A DNA stretch of 58,777 bases, taken from Candidatus Sumerlaeota bacterium. GTDB lineage: Bacteria > Sumerlaeota > Sumerlaeia > SLMS01 > JAHLLQ01. The notes beneath the pieces were generated by a model. The model was not told the origin of the DNA. It saw nothing but the letters and a program-made list of their open reading frames with translations, and did not search any database. The position numbers were made by a program, and so were the translations under genes. The first letter of the stretch is position 1, and every line of letters begins with the position of its first letter. Shown piece by piece: positions 8,612-17,146 of the stretch. The DNA lies in contig JASGMJ010000027.1 in the NCBI GenBank assembly GCA_030156535.1, positions 1 through 58,777 of the forward strand, read 5' to 3'.

Positions 8612-10675
8612 GTGCGGCTTCGTGATTCCAAGCGCCAGGTTTTCGCCGCCTACGCGATGCTGTCGCCCGCGCTGATTCTCTTCGGCGTGTTCATCGGCCT
8701 GCCGATGATTCTGGCGATCGTGATCGCGTTCAAGCACATCGATCTGGCCGCCGGCATTTCCGCCAGCCCGTGGGTCGGGCTCCAGAACTTCCGCGACTTG
8801 TTCGACAACGTGCTGCTGGCCGAACGCGTCGTGCGCGCGTTCAAGAACACGCTGCTCTTCACGATCTGCTTCGTCCCGCTGAACATCCTGGCGTCGATCG
8901 TGATCGCCACGCTGATCCATGCGATCAAGAGCCGGTCGAAGTCGTTCTACCGCGCGGCGTTCTATCTGCCGACGGTGACGTCGGCGATCGTCTTCGCCAT
9001 GATCTGGAAGTGGCTCTACGACGCGAACTTCGGGCTGCTGAATTACGTGCTCGGCGAAGTGGGCATTGCGCCGATCAACTGGACGGGCGACCCGCAATGG
9101 GCGATCTGGGCGGTGATCATCGCGGCGCTCGGCGCGGGGCCCGGCGGCAACATTCTGATCTATCTGGCGGCACTGGGTTCCGTCCCCGAGGATCTGAACG
9201 AGGCGGCCCGCGTCGATGGCGCGAACCTGCTGCTGCGCTGGTGGACGGTGACGGTTCCCGCGCTCAAGCCCGTAACGCTCTACCTCATCGTGCTGAACAC
9301 GATTGGCTCGTTCCAGGTCTTCGAGCTCGTCTTCATCCTGACGAACGGGGGCCCGGCGGGTTCGTCCACCGTGCTGGTGTACGAGATTTACAGCCTCGCC
9401 TTCATCCAGGGGCGTTACGGCACGGCGGGCGCGTTGTCTCTGATTCTTCTCGCCATTGTCACGTGCTTCACGATGCTGCAGTTCTTCGTTTTCGGGCGCG
9501 ACACCACGCGCAGCGGCAAGCCCGGCCCCGTCGATCGCATGTTTATTTCGATCAACGACGCAATCGCCGACCTGCTCAACGTGATCGGCAACGCCCCGCC
9601 GAGGATCATGGCGTCCTTCCGCACCGCCGCGCGGCGTGCGTTGCGGCGCTCCGGAGATGGGGCGGTGTCCACGGTGCCGGTTCCCTGGCATCGCCGCCTG
9701 CTGCCGCCCGGCTCTCCCCTGCGCAGCCTGCCCGAGCGCCTGCCGTCGTCGTTCCGTCCGGCGGCGTACCGAATGCTCAACGGGCTTCGGCGTTTCGTGC
9801 GCCGGGCCGTCCTGGCACCCGACTCGCCCACACGCGTGGTGTTGCGCGAACTCCCCGTGCACGTGCTGTTGTTCCCGCTCGCGCTGCTGTTTCTGTTTCC
9901 GATGATCTGGATGTTTCTGTCGGCACTGACACCGCGCATCTATTTGCAGTCGAGCCCGCCGGAGGTTTCGCTGGCCAACTTGTCGTTCGAGAACTACGGG
10001 CACCTCGCCCGGTCTGCCCCAGATTTGTGGCGCTGGTTCTGGAACAGCAGCTACCTGTCGATGCTGGTGATGGCGGTGCAGGTGCTGTTGAGCTGCCTGA
10101 CCGGTTACGTCTTCGCGCGCCTCGTGTTTCCGGGGCGTCGCCTGATCTTCAGCCTGTTTATTTCGTCGATCATCCTTCCGGGGCAGGCCCTCGTGATTCC
10201 GCTGTTCATCGTCATCAGCAGCGGCATCCGCAACGTGTTTGGTCTCGACCTGCTCAACACGCACTGGGCGTTGATCCTGCCTCCGCTGTGCTCGCCCGTG
10301 GGGATTTTCCTGATGCGGCAGTACATCGATGGGATGCCACGCGAGCTCGACGAGGCCGCGCGCATCGACGGTTGCAACGAGTTCGCCACGTGGTGGCGCG
10401 TCATCCTGCCGCTGTGCCGCCCCGTCATCGCGGCGTGGGGCATCCTGACGTTTACGGGCATCTGGAAGAGTTTCTTCTGGCCTTTCGTCGTTCTCGGCTC
10501 CGAGAAACTCTTCACGCTCGAAGTCGGCCTGCAGACGCTCCAGCAGCAAAACGTCGCCGACTTCGGCCTCATCATGGCCGGCGCGACGACCTCCGCCATT
10601 CCCATGATCGTCGTGTTCTTCATCTTCCAGAAGCAAATCGTCGCCGGGCTGACGTTCGGCGCCGTGAAAGGATGA
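8612..10675 (+). CDS. Fused CUT1 ABC permease: MalF-like and MalG-like halves in one chain
   Basis: A single polypeptide of about 687 residues holds both membrane subunits of a CUT1 sugar importer. The N-terminal half (about 10-295) is MalF-like with EAA loop EDLNEAARVDGANLL. The C-terminal half (about 410-687) is MalG-like with ELDEAARIDGCNEFATWW and the terminal GAVKG. They are joined by an Arg/Pro-rich cytoplasmic-looking linker of roughly 115 residues. GTG 8612 is chosen for its preceding GGGGGGA; sequence upstream to 8534 is not membrane-protein-like. The reading frame is continuous with no stop or frameshift. Neither a binding protein nor an ATPase is adjacent. The deacetylase gene follows with an ATGA overlap. 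Normally these halves are separate genes, as at 338-2118 here. Confidence 0.88.
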   Translation: MRLRDSKRQVFAAYAMLSPALILFGVFIGLPMILAIVIAFKHIDLAAGISASPWVGLQNFRDLFDNVLLAERVVRAFKNTLLFTICFVPLNILASIVIATLIHAIKSRSKSFYRAAFYLPTVTSAIVFAMIWKWLYDANFGLLNYVLGEVGIAPINWTGDPQWAIWAVIIAALGAGPGGNILIYLAALGSVPEDLNEAARVDGANLLLRWWTVTVPALKPVTLYLIVLNTIGSFQVFELVFILTNGGPAGSSTVLVYEIYSLAFIQGRYGTAGALSLILLAIVTCFTMLQFFVFGRDTTRSGKPGPVDRMFISINDAIADLLNVIGNAPPRIMASFRTAARRALRRSGDGAVSTVPVPWHRRLLPPGSPLRSLPERLPSSFRPAAYRMLNGLRRFVRRAVLAPDSPTRVVLRELPVHVLLFPLALLFLFPMIWMFLSALTPRIYLQSSPPEVSLANLSFENYGHLARSAPDLWRWFWNSSYLSMLVMAVQVLLSCLTGYVFARLVFPGRRLIFSLFISSIILPGQALVIPLFIVISSGIRNVFGLDLLNTHWALILPPLCSPVGIFLMRQYIDGMPRELDEAARIDGCNEFATWWRVILPLCRPVIAAWGILTFTGIWKSFFWPFVVLGSEKLFTLEVGLQTLQQQNVADFGLIMAGATTSAIPMIVVFFIFQKQIVAGLTFGAVKG

Positions 10676-11418
10676 TTCGCATGGCAGGCAAGTACACCTT
10701 CAGTCACGGCGGCGTGATCCGCGGCCCGCGCAACGAGAAGCGCCTCTCGCTGCTCTTTACGGGCGGCGACTTCGGCGAAGGGACCCACGTGGTGCTCGAC
10801 GCGCTGGCTAAGCACGGCGTCACCGGCTCGTTCTATTTCACGGGCGGCTATCTTCGCGCCGAGGCACACCGCAGCGCCATCGAGCGCGCCATCGCCGAAG
10901 GCCACATCCTCGGGCCGCACTCCGACGCACACCTGCTCTACTGTCCATGGGACGACCGCGAGAAGACGCTCGTCACGCGCGAGGCCTTCATCGCCGACCT
11001 GCGCGCGAACACCTCGGCCCTCAGCCGCATGGGCGTCGTGTGCGAGGACATGATCTGGTGGATTCCGCCCTACGAGTGGTACAACGCCGAAATCGCGCAA
11101 TGGTCGCGCGAGGCCGGGCACCGCCTCTTCTGCTTCACGCCCGGCACGCTCTCGCACACCGACTACACCCCCGACGACGCGAAGAACTACCGCTCCAACG
11201 ACACGATCTGGAATTCCATTTTTGATTATGAGAAGACGGAAGCCGACGGCCTGAACGGCTTTCTGTTGCTGACGCACGTCGGCGCCGGAGACGGACGCAC
11301 CGAGAAGTTCTTCAATCGGCTCGACGCGATGATCACGCGGCTCAAGGAACTCGGCTACTCCTTTGCCTCTGTACCACAACTTCTGGCCGATGCGCCGGAA
11401 ACGCCGGAAGAGGATTGA
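10672..11418 (+). CDS. Polysaccharide deacetylase-like protein (divergent NodB fold)
   Basis: About 248 residues, cytoplasmic by lack of a signal peptide. The NodB-like motif 1 reads LLFTGGDFGEG rather than TFDDG. The metal-binding motif is clear as GPHSDAHLLYC. Further conserved blocks are PPYEWYN and FLLLTHVGAG. From memory this matches a divergent deacetylase subgroup with an FTGxxF signature. It would remove acyl groups from a sugar. ATG 10672 overlaps the permease stop (ATGA), so translation is coupled; ATG 10681 is an alternative with AAAGGA better placed. The coupling suggests it processes the sugar taken up by the fused permease. Transcription probably ends at the hairpin 11436-11465. 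Confidence 0.78.
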   Translation: MIRMAGKYTFSHGGVIRGPRNEKRLSLLFTGGDFGEGTHVVLDALAKHGVTGSFYFTGGYLRAEAHRSAIERAIAEGHILGPHSDAHLLYCPWDDREKTLVTREAFIADLRANTSALSRMGVVCEDMIWWIPPYEWYNAEIAQWSREAGHRLFCFTPGTLSHTDYTPDDAKNYRSNDTIWNSIFDYEKTEADGLNGFLLLTHVGAGDGRTEKFFNRLDAMITRLKELGYSFASVPQLLADAPETPEED

Positions 11419-11435
11419 TTGTTCGAGACACGCCA

Positions 11436-11465
11436 AGAACGGAAGGACCGGCGGCCTTCCGTTCT
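11436..11465 (+). terminator. Strong hairpin, probable transcription terminator
   Basis: Perfect 11-bp inverted repeat AGAACGGAAGG / CCTTCCGTTCT around an 8-base loop, starting 18 bases after the deacetylase stop and followed by a moderately T-rich run (CTTTCGTTCTACTTCTTC). It would end the permease-deacetylase transcript. It also lies downstream of the minus-strand small gene at 11498 and could act for both strands. Confidence 0.6.
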
Positions 11466-11497
11466 CGATTGCTTTCGTTCTACTTCTTCGCCATGAG

Positions 11498-11626
11498 CTA
11501 CTTGGTCTTCTGATTGGGGTTGAGTTGCTTGCCCCGATTCCCCTGGTTCTGGTCATACTGTTTGTTTGTGCCAGATGTTCCCTTGTTGGGGTTTTGCATG
11601 TTTGAGTTGTTGTCTTCAGGTTTCAT
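11498..11626 (-). CDS. Small N/Q/K-rich hydrophilic protein (42 aa)
   Basis: A 42-residue frame with an excellent ribosome site (AAGGAG six bases before ATG 11626). The product is almost entirely Asn, Gln, Lys, Gly and Pro (MKPEDNNSNMQNPNKG ... NPNQKTK), with no hydrophobic core, so it is predicted to be disordered. Such small repetitive hydrophilic proteins occur in many bacteria and are sometimes tied to stress or stationary phase, but I cannot assign a role. It lies in AT-rich DNA unlike the surrounding GC-rich genes. Longer in-frame starts up to 11755 add an unlikely hydrophobic lead without a ribosome site. Confidence 0.55.
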   Translation of the reverse strand: MKPEDNNSNMQNPNKGTSGTNKQYDQNQGNRGKQLNPNQKTK

Positions 11627-11920
11627 TTTGAACTCCTTAAAGGTGTTTCGGCTTGCTATGCATTTCAACAAGCTCTTGTCTTGAAAGTAAGTACCGGTAA
11701 ACATACGAAGGTGGAAAACGAGAAAAAGTTCCGGGAAAACGACAAGAAAAAACAACCGTCAGTATGACATGATTTCCATACCATAATATCCAGGGCCCTT
11801 CAACTATCCCTGCAAGCCATGCAAGGAAGTTCTCCTGCAGACCATCCCTTGCCTGCCTCGTTTCGAATGGATCGGATTCGGCGTGATCGTATCGTGCCAG
11901 CCTTGATGCGCCAGCTGATC
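11627..11920. other. AT-rich spacer without a clear gene
   Basis: 294 bases between the small protein gene and the GT4 gene. The sequence is AT-rich and contains T- and A-rich tracts around 11690-11760 that would suit a promoter for the small minus-strand gene. No consensus -35/-10 pair could be singled out, and no credible coding frame was found. Confidence 0.4.
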
Positions 11921-13210
11921 CTATTCCTGGGTGTCTTTCTCTTCGTCGGTTGAAAGCAGCGCCGTGGCGAGGGCATCGACGCGGTTGGCCCAGATGTCCC
12001 ACTCCTGCGAGATGACGTGCAGCATCTGCTGCCAGCGGTCCTCGTCGTAGCCCGGTTCCGTGGCGACGTGGTCGAGCAGGCTGGCGTAGACGTCCAGCAC
12101 CTTGCGCGTCGTGTTGTCGAGCGAGTACTCCTGGACAACGCGGGCGAGGGCGTCGTCGAACGCACGCGGGTTGTCGCGCAGCCGATCGAAGGTCCAGGCG
12201 AGCGCGTCGGCGAACTGCTCTTCGTTTTCCCCGGCGAGCATCCGGCCGTTCTCGCCATCGATGAGAACTTCACGCACGCCGGAAGCATCAAGCGCGACGA
12301 CGGGTGAGCCGGCCGCCATTGCTTCGGTGAGGACCATGCCCTGTGTTTCGGACTTGGAGCTGAAGGCAAAGACGTCGATGGCGTGGTAGGCGTCGGCGAG
12401 TTCCTGGCCGGAGAGCTTGCCCGTGAAATGTGTGCGGTCGGCCACGCCGTCTTGTCCGGCGATGGCGGCCATCTTCTCGCGCGACGATCCGTCGCCGACG
12501 ACGAGGAAATGCGCGGCGGTGTTCGTCCTCAGATAACGGCCAACGGCGCGCATGAGGAACTCGAGGTTCTTTTCGGGCGCCAGACGGCCGACGTGCCCGA
12601 CGAACGGCGTGTCCGCGGCAATGCCAAGGCGGTCGCGCAGGCGCGCTCCTTCGCCCCGGCAGAACTCCTTGATGTCGAGTCCCGTGGGCACGACTTCGAT
12701 TCGGGTTTCCACGCCGCGTTCGGCGATGATTTCCGCGACGCTCTGGCTCGGCGCGATCACCAGGTCGCACATGTTGGCAAAGCCCGTGGAGAGCTCGACG
12801 ACGAAGCGCTTGAGGTTCTCCGAATCTCCGGGAACGTAGTGCGTGTACTGCTCGTACATCGTGTGGTGCGTGAAAACGACGGGGCAGCCGTAGCGCGCGC
12901 CGAGCTTGAGTGCCGTGTCGCCGAGCAGATACGGGTGGTGCGCGTGGATGATGTCGGGGCGGAAGTCCTCCGGGAGCCGGTCCTCAAAGGAGAGCAGCGG
13001 GAGCGTGAGGGCGAAGTCGCTGCCGTTGAACTTCTGAACGGCGGGAACACGGATCACATCCTCCTCGTCCTCGGGCATGTCCTCGAACTCCGGGGCAACG
13101 ATCACCACGCGATGCCCACACGCGCGCAAGGATGCGGACAAGCGGCTGACGGAGCGCGCAACACCGCCCACATGGGGAGTGAACGTGTTGGTGAACATCA
13201 TGATGAGCAT
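11921..13210 (-). CDS. GT4 family glycosyltransferase
   Basis: GT-B fold glycosyltransferase of the GT4 family, 429 residues. The N-terminal acceptor domain opens with FTNTFTPHVGGVARSV and carries DIIHAHHPYLLGD. The donor domain has GHVGRLAPEKNLE, then the nucleotide-sugar motif SKSETQGMVLTEAMAAG with the E-x7-E pair. Retaining enzymes of this type move a hexose from a nucleotide sugar to a lipid or glycan; the sequence reminds me of diacylglycerol glucosyltransferases, but the acceptor is not certain. The last ~35 residues (DIWANRVDALATALL) extend past the usual domain. It follows the glycosidase genes on the same strand after 285 bases containing heptad repeats. Confidence 0.88.
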   Translation of the reverse strand: MLIMMFTNTFTPHVGGVARSVSRLSASLRACGHRVVIVAPEFEDMPEDEEDVIRVPAVQKFNGSDFALTLPLLSFEDRLPEDFRPDIIHAHHPYLLGDTALKLGARYGCPVVFTHHTMYEQYTHYVPGDSENLKRFVVELSTGFANMCDLVIAPSQSVAEIIAERGVETRIEVVPTGLDIKEFCRGEGARLRDRLGIAADTPFVGHVGRLAPEKNLEFLMRAVGRYLRTNTAAHFLVVGDGSSREKMAAIAGQDGVADRTHFTGKLSGQELADAYHAIDVFAFSSKSETQGMVLTEAMAAGSPVVALDASGVREVLIDGENGRMLAGENEEQFADALAWTFDRLRDNPRAFDDALARVVQEYSLDNTTRKVLDVYASLLDHVATEPGYDEDRWQQMLHVISQEWDIWANRVDALATALLSTDEEKDTQE

Positions 13211-13235
13211 GGAAGGCCTCGGGAAGAGACGACGT

Positions 13236-13263
13236 GGTTCGCGGTTAGTGGTTCATGGTTCGA
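13236..13263 (+). repeat. Four tandem 7-bp repeats (GGTTNNN)
   Basis: Four perfectly in-register heptamers: GGTTCGC, GGTTAGT, GGTTCAT, GGTTCGA. They sit just upstream of the GT4 gene. A second four-unit array lies inverted at 13464-13491, so the two arrays face each other across about 200 bases. Confidence 0.75.
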
Positions 13264-13450
13264 GAGAAGAGCGAAAGCGTCTATGTTCGAATTATCCGTT
13301 CTGGGATTCTTCCCTGATGGGCTGGAAGGGACTCGGTTCTTTCTATAGTAGAAAGATTGTAACCGTTCTCTGTTGTTGGAATAAAGTCCCGGCGAGAGTC
13401 ATTTGGCGATTGTCGCTCCGTTTTCATGATGTACGTTACCGTGTACAATC

Positions 13451-13463
13451 AGGGCTTCGCCCT
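13451..13463 (-). terminator. Short hairpin downstream of glycosidase gene
   Basis: AGGGC / GCCCT with a 3-base loop (5-bp stem) lies 33 bases beyond the stop of the 13496-15781 gene. No T-run follows on either strand, so it is at best a weak or Rho-assisted terminator. Confidence 0.3.
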
Positions 13464-13491
13464 AGGAACCACAAACAACGAACCGCGAACC
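13464..13491 (-). repeat. Four tandem 7-bp repeats, inverted relative to 13236
   Basis: On the minus strand the units are GGTTCGC, GGTTCGT, TGTTTGT, GGTTCCT, again exactly four heptamers, ending five bases before the glycosidase stop. The first unit is identical to the first unit of the array at 13236. Confidence 0.75.
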
Positions 13492-13495
13492 ACGC

Positions 13496-15781
13496 TTACT
13501 CTCTCAACGCCACCGTCATTCCGCCTTCGCGGACGCGGGCGGGGTCGAGGGCGCAGGACTCCGTCCCTGGAATGCGAATGTCGATGGCGGGTGGCTCCGC
13601 GCGCCAGTCGGCGTCCCAGGCAATCTCGACGCGCTTGCTGCCAAGTCGTTCGGCGCGCACCGTGATCGGGCCATAGGGCGTGGGCGTGGAGCCAAATTCG
13701 AGAATCGGACTGCGTTCGAAGAACTTCGGAAGCAGACCCGCGCCCAGCACCAGCGCGCCGTTCTCCTCGCGCACGAACAGCGCCCGCATCATCATCACCC
13801 ATTCCGCGGCAGCCCACACGTGCTGGCCATCGCCCATGCATCCACCCCCCGTGCGCGGATGGATCGCTTCGGGCCATTGGCCGGTCGGGCTGGCGAGTTC
13901 GGCGATGCGCTCCACCACCGGGAGGAAATTCCGGTCGCCCGCACGCAAGAGCACCTGCGCCACATGCAGGGACAAGTACGCGTTGATGCCGGAATGGATC
14001 ATGTCCTGGAAGAACGCGCCATCGACGAAGCAATTGCAGCGCAGGTAGTGCGCCGTGGCCATGAGCGGAACGTTGCGCGGCGTGAAGAGTTGCAGTGGGT
14101 AGCCAGCGGCCAGCGAGCCAATAGCGCCGGCGTCCATGCGCCGGTACGGCGAGGCGGGAATGGCGCCGACCCGCTGCATTCCAGGCGAGCGGCGCATGGC
14201 GCGCACGATGGCGGTGCGGAAGCTCAATGCCTCGCTGCGGTAAACGCGTGCGCGGCGCTTGTCTTTCCACTGGAGACTCAGACGTTCGGCGGCTTCGAGC
14301 CCCGCCAGTCCGAAGAAGTCGTCCCAGAAATAGTAGTCGTTGTTGCCAAGGTGCTCGGCGCTGAACCCGGCGGGGAGCAGGCCCTCGTGGGGCTCGCCGC
14401 CGCCACTGGGCAGGCGCTTGGCGATGATCCAATCCGCGCCGCGATGAATGGCCTCGCGCCACTCCGGGGGTGCGGATTCGCCCGAGGCGTCGAGGAACTT
14501 TTTGATGATCCACAGCACCTGGCCGTTGGAGTCCCATTCGCCTTCCTGCGAGCAGAAGTACCCGTGGCGGTCCTGACGCGCGGGGAACTTGTTGATCGCG
14601 CGGCGCGAGCGGTCGATCATCCCCGCTCCGATCATCGCGTTCAGAATCAGTGCCGCGTCGCGGAACCAGAAGCGTTTGTACGTGTACGGGCCGGGATAGA
14701 CGTCGCCGGGCGAATGCAGCACCAGTGTGCGGATTGCGGCGTCGTAGAGAAATTGCCAGTTGGAATGCGGCATGTGAAGACGCGCGAGTCCGCCGAGTGC
14801 GCCCTCCCAGGAGACGGGCACGAAGTCCTTGCGGAGCGGCACGGGTTCGTCCGGGGGTGAGCGCAGCGGCGCGCGCACTTCGGCGCGGAAGCCGTCGGGC
14901 GAATCGCGGCGGAAGAGCATCGCGGCCGAAGCGAGATCGGTGCGGCACTTCGCGCGCGTCTCTTTTTCGAAATTGCCTTCCAGATTGTTGAGCGCGTCGC
15001 CGTCATCGTAGACGGAGAAGACCCGGCGCTCCGGCGCGCGGTCCACATGAAACGCATTCAGTCCGTTCACGCGCCAGCTCGTGCCGTCGTCGTTGCTCTC
15101 AATGGTGGAAACGAGTTCAATACCTTCGGGGTTGAAGGGACGAATACCCAGCCCGAGCGCGTGAACGTCCTCGCCGGTGGCGGTGGCGGAAAGCACGGCC
15201 CACGGGTGGCCTCGGCGCTCGACGACTTCCGCGATGACGTTGAGCGTCGCGCCTTCCCAGTTCGTCTCCGTCTCGATCGCCAGAGAGGACGCTCCCATCA
15301 GAAGCGTCTGCCTGGCATCATCGCAACGCGCGGGGATCAGCAGCGTACCGTCGCCGCGCTGAAGAAAAAAGTCGAGCGACCAACCGTCATACCACAACGT
15401 CGTCAACCCGCGCGGATCGATCACGGGAAGCAGCGGACAGTCGGGAATCCCGATCGCCGTCCAGTTGCGATGGCTGAGATTGACGTGCGTCACCGAGAAG
15501 GAACGCGGAAGAAACGACGGGGAGCGCGGATCGAATTGCTGGCAAATCCAATACGGCCAATGCCAGTCGAGATTGCTCTGAATCACCTTCGTGTTCAGAA
15601 GACCGCGCGCATGAAAGACCACCCCGGCACGCAGCAGTTCCTTGGGCACGCTGACTTCCGAGGGACGCGCAAAAGCATCCAGCGAGGCCATCAGGGCAAA
15701 AGGGTCCAGAAACCCCTGGCGCTGAGCCGTGCGCCGGATGATGGACTTCAGCATTCTGTCTTTGAGCCGTGTCAACATCAT
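13496..15781 (-). CDS. Six-hairpin glycosidase-like protein
   Basis: About 761 residues from ATG 15781. The N-terminal third is beta-rich (TLLMGASSLAIETETNWEG), like the supersandwich domain preceding alpha/alpha-barrel glycosidases. The C-terminal half has barrel signatures: YKRFWFRDAALILNAM, WDSNGQVLWIIKKFLD, NNDYYFWDDFFGLAGLE and GQWPEAIHPRTGGGCMGDG, resembling GH15/GH65 or amylo-alpha-1,6-glucosidase-like six-hairpin enzymes. Acidic residues in FRDAA, WDDF and WPEAI are catalytic candidates. There is no signal peptide, so it is probably cytoplasmic. Sequence upstream to 15943 is in frame but not protein-like. It shares strand and spacing with GH172 and GH38 genes, suggesting one intracellular glycan-degrading set. 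Exact family and substrate uncertain. Confidence 0.65.
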   Translation of the reverse strand: MMLTRLKDRMLKSIIRRTAQRQGFLDPFALMASLDAFARPSEVSVPKELLRAGVVFHARGLLNTKVIQSNLDWHWPYWICQQFDPRSPSFLPRSFSVTHVNLSHRNWTAIGIPDCPLLPVIDPRGLTTLWYDGWSLDFFLQRGDGTLLIPARCDDARQTLLMGASSLAIETETNWEGATLNVIAEVVERRGHPWAVLSATATGEDVHALGLGIRPFNPEGIELVSTIESNDDGTSWRVNGLNAFHVDRAPERRVFSVYDDGDALNNLEGNFEKETRAKCRTDLASAAMLFRRDSPDGFRAEVRAPLRSPPDEPVPLRKDFVPVSWEGALGGLARLHMPHSNWQFLYDAAIRTLVLHSPGDVYPGPYTYKRFWFRDAALILNAMIGAGMIDRSRRAINKFPARQDRHGYFCSQEGEWDSNGQVLWIIKKFLDASGESAPPEWREAIHRGADWIIAKRLPSGGGEPHEGLLPAGFSAEHLGNNDYYFWDDFFGLAGLEAAERLSLQWKDKRRARVYRSEALSFRTAIVRAMRRSPGMQRVGAIPASPYRRMDAGAIGSLAAGYPLQLFTPRNVPLMATAHYLRCNCFVDGAFFQDMIHSGINAYLSLHVAQVLLRAGDRNFLPVVERIAELASPTGQWPEAIHPRTGGGCMGDGQHVWAAAEWVMMMRALFVREENGALVLGAGLLPKFFERSPILEFGSTPTPYGPITVRAERLGSKRVEIAWDADWRAEPPAIDIRIPGTESCALDPARVREGGMTVALRE

Positions 15782-15943
15782 GCCATGAAGGAAGCGAGGA
15801 TCACGCCAGCACGCCGGGGACGGAGCACCACTGGCGCGAAAGCCCATGACTGCTGCACTTGCAAAGAGGGGGCAACACGATACGTTGGCATCGCGGGCCG
15901 GCCGCCGCGTGCGGGGTGTGTTCCTGTTGCAACAGGGGCGCAC

Positions 15944-17080
15944 TTATCCGCGCGGCGGACGGTGGACGAGGTCGAGCGCGCGGCTGAGATTTACGCTGCG
16001 GAGCGCGCGGTCCGGCAGCACGGGGAACGGCTGCGTCGGCAGCGTCTGGTACCAGTACGCCGTCGAGCACACGTCGTCCTCGCGCTCGAAGTATCCGTCG
16101 GGGTGCTCCTTGTGGTACTTGCCGAGCGCGCGGAACTCGCCCATTACGCCCCACGGATCCGCGTCGCCGTGTGTCGCGTCGTTCCCGAGTTGCTGCAACG
16201 TCACCTTCACGTCCTCGGAAAAGTAGATCGGGTCACGGGCGTGGAAGCGGTACATCGAGATGAAGCCGTTGTTGCTCACGGGCGCGCCCATTTCGCGGCA
16301 CGCGAACTCGCCGAGCCCCCAGCCGGAGCCCACGTAATCCTCCGCGCCGGTGCCACAGATCGTCGGGTACTGCGTGTCGCCATCGAGGAAGATCTTCACT
16401 TCGCCCTCGCCCCACCACGTTGAGTTGCCGGGAACGAGGTCAATCACGCCAATGGTGGCGCCAAGGTAGCGCCCGCGTCCCTGAACGCCATCGAGGATGA
16501 CGAAGTCCTCGCGCATCGTCGTGCGTGCGGTGCGGCGGAACTGCGCGTGAAAGCGCGGCGTTTCCTCCGTCACCGGATCACCGAGCGTGTAGTCCACCTG
16601 GAAGAAGAACATCCCGGCATCCTGGCCTGTTTCGTTGGCAATGGTCAGGCGCGCTTTGCGGCCAAAGGGCATGAGGAAGTAGCTGTTGAAGCCCGCACCC
16701 TCGGGCATGACGAGGAACTCGGATTCAAAGGGGCGCGTGAGCCCATGGCACACGCCAAAGAAATCAGTGAGCGGCGCTTCGACGGAGGGCGTTTCCTGGC
16801 CATCCCAGTAGAAGCGCAGGATGAGGTTGCGCATCTTGAATGGCCCTTTGTTCTCGACGGTGATCCAAATGTGGCGGATGGCACCGGGTCCGTCGATTTC
16901 CGCAAAGGTGAACTCCTGATCCTTCTCCAGATTCGGCAGGCACGCGGCTCCCTTGCGGCCGCCGCCTTCCATGCCTCCCCGTCCCTTTTCGCCGGTCTTG
17001 TTCTCCATCGTGATGGCGCGGCTCTTCAGCACCGGGCTGTAAAGCGGCGTGCCGCCAAGCTGGAAGGGATCGTTGGTCAT
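15944..17080 (-). CDS. GH172 (DUF2961) family glycoside hydrolase
   Basis: 378 residues covering a complete DUF2961/GH172 domain: PGAIRHIWITV near the start, FYWDGQETPSVEAPLTDFFG, and the active-site stretch GEGEVKIFLDGD followed by CGTGAEDYVGSGWG. The acidic residues E225/E227 and E247 lie where the family's catalytic glutamates are expected. GH172 members act on alpha-D-fructofuranosides or alpha-D-arabinofuranosides and assemble as beta-jelly-roll oligomers. ATG 17080 has AAGGAG nine bases upstream. No signal peptide. It lies 66 bases after the GH38 gene and probably shares its transcript. Family is firm; the sugar it cleaves is not determined. Confidence 0.85.
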   Translation of the reverse strand: MTNDPFQLGGTPLYSPVLKSRAITMENKTGEKGRGGMEGGGRKGAACLPNLEKDQEFTFAEIDGPGAIRHIWITVENKGPFKMRNLILRFYWDGQETPSVEAPLTDFFGVCHGLTRPFESEFLVMPEGAGFNSYFLMPFGRKARLTIANETGQDAGMFFFQVDYTLGDPVTEETPRFHAQFRRTARTTMREDFVILDGVQGRGRYLGATIGVIDLVPGNSTWWGEGEVKIFLDGDTQYPTICGTGAEDYVGSGWGLGEFACREMGAPVSNNGFISMYRFHARDPIYFSEDVKVTLQQLGNDATHGDADPWGVMGEFRALGKYHKEHPDGYFEREDDVCSTAYWYQTLPTQPFPVLPDRALRSVNLSRALDLVHRPPRG

Positions 17081-17146
17081 CGCGGGGGGCTCCTTGCGCG
17101 GGATTGTGGTTTGTGTAGGAAAACGCCGGCGGGCGGGGAAGGGAAT

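Noticed and set aside
8456..10636. Minus-strand 726-codon frame opposite the fused permease
   Set aside because: Low-complexity charged sequence (runs of Arg, Asp, Glu, His), a shadow of membrane-protein codons; the plus-strand frame has clear ABC permease motifs.
8770..10671. Extended N-terminus for the deacetylase, giving an 882-residue protein
   Set aside because: The extension is Arg/Ala-rich shadow sequence within the permease gene; the real start is the ATGA overlap at 10672 (or 10681).
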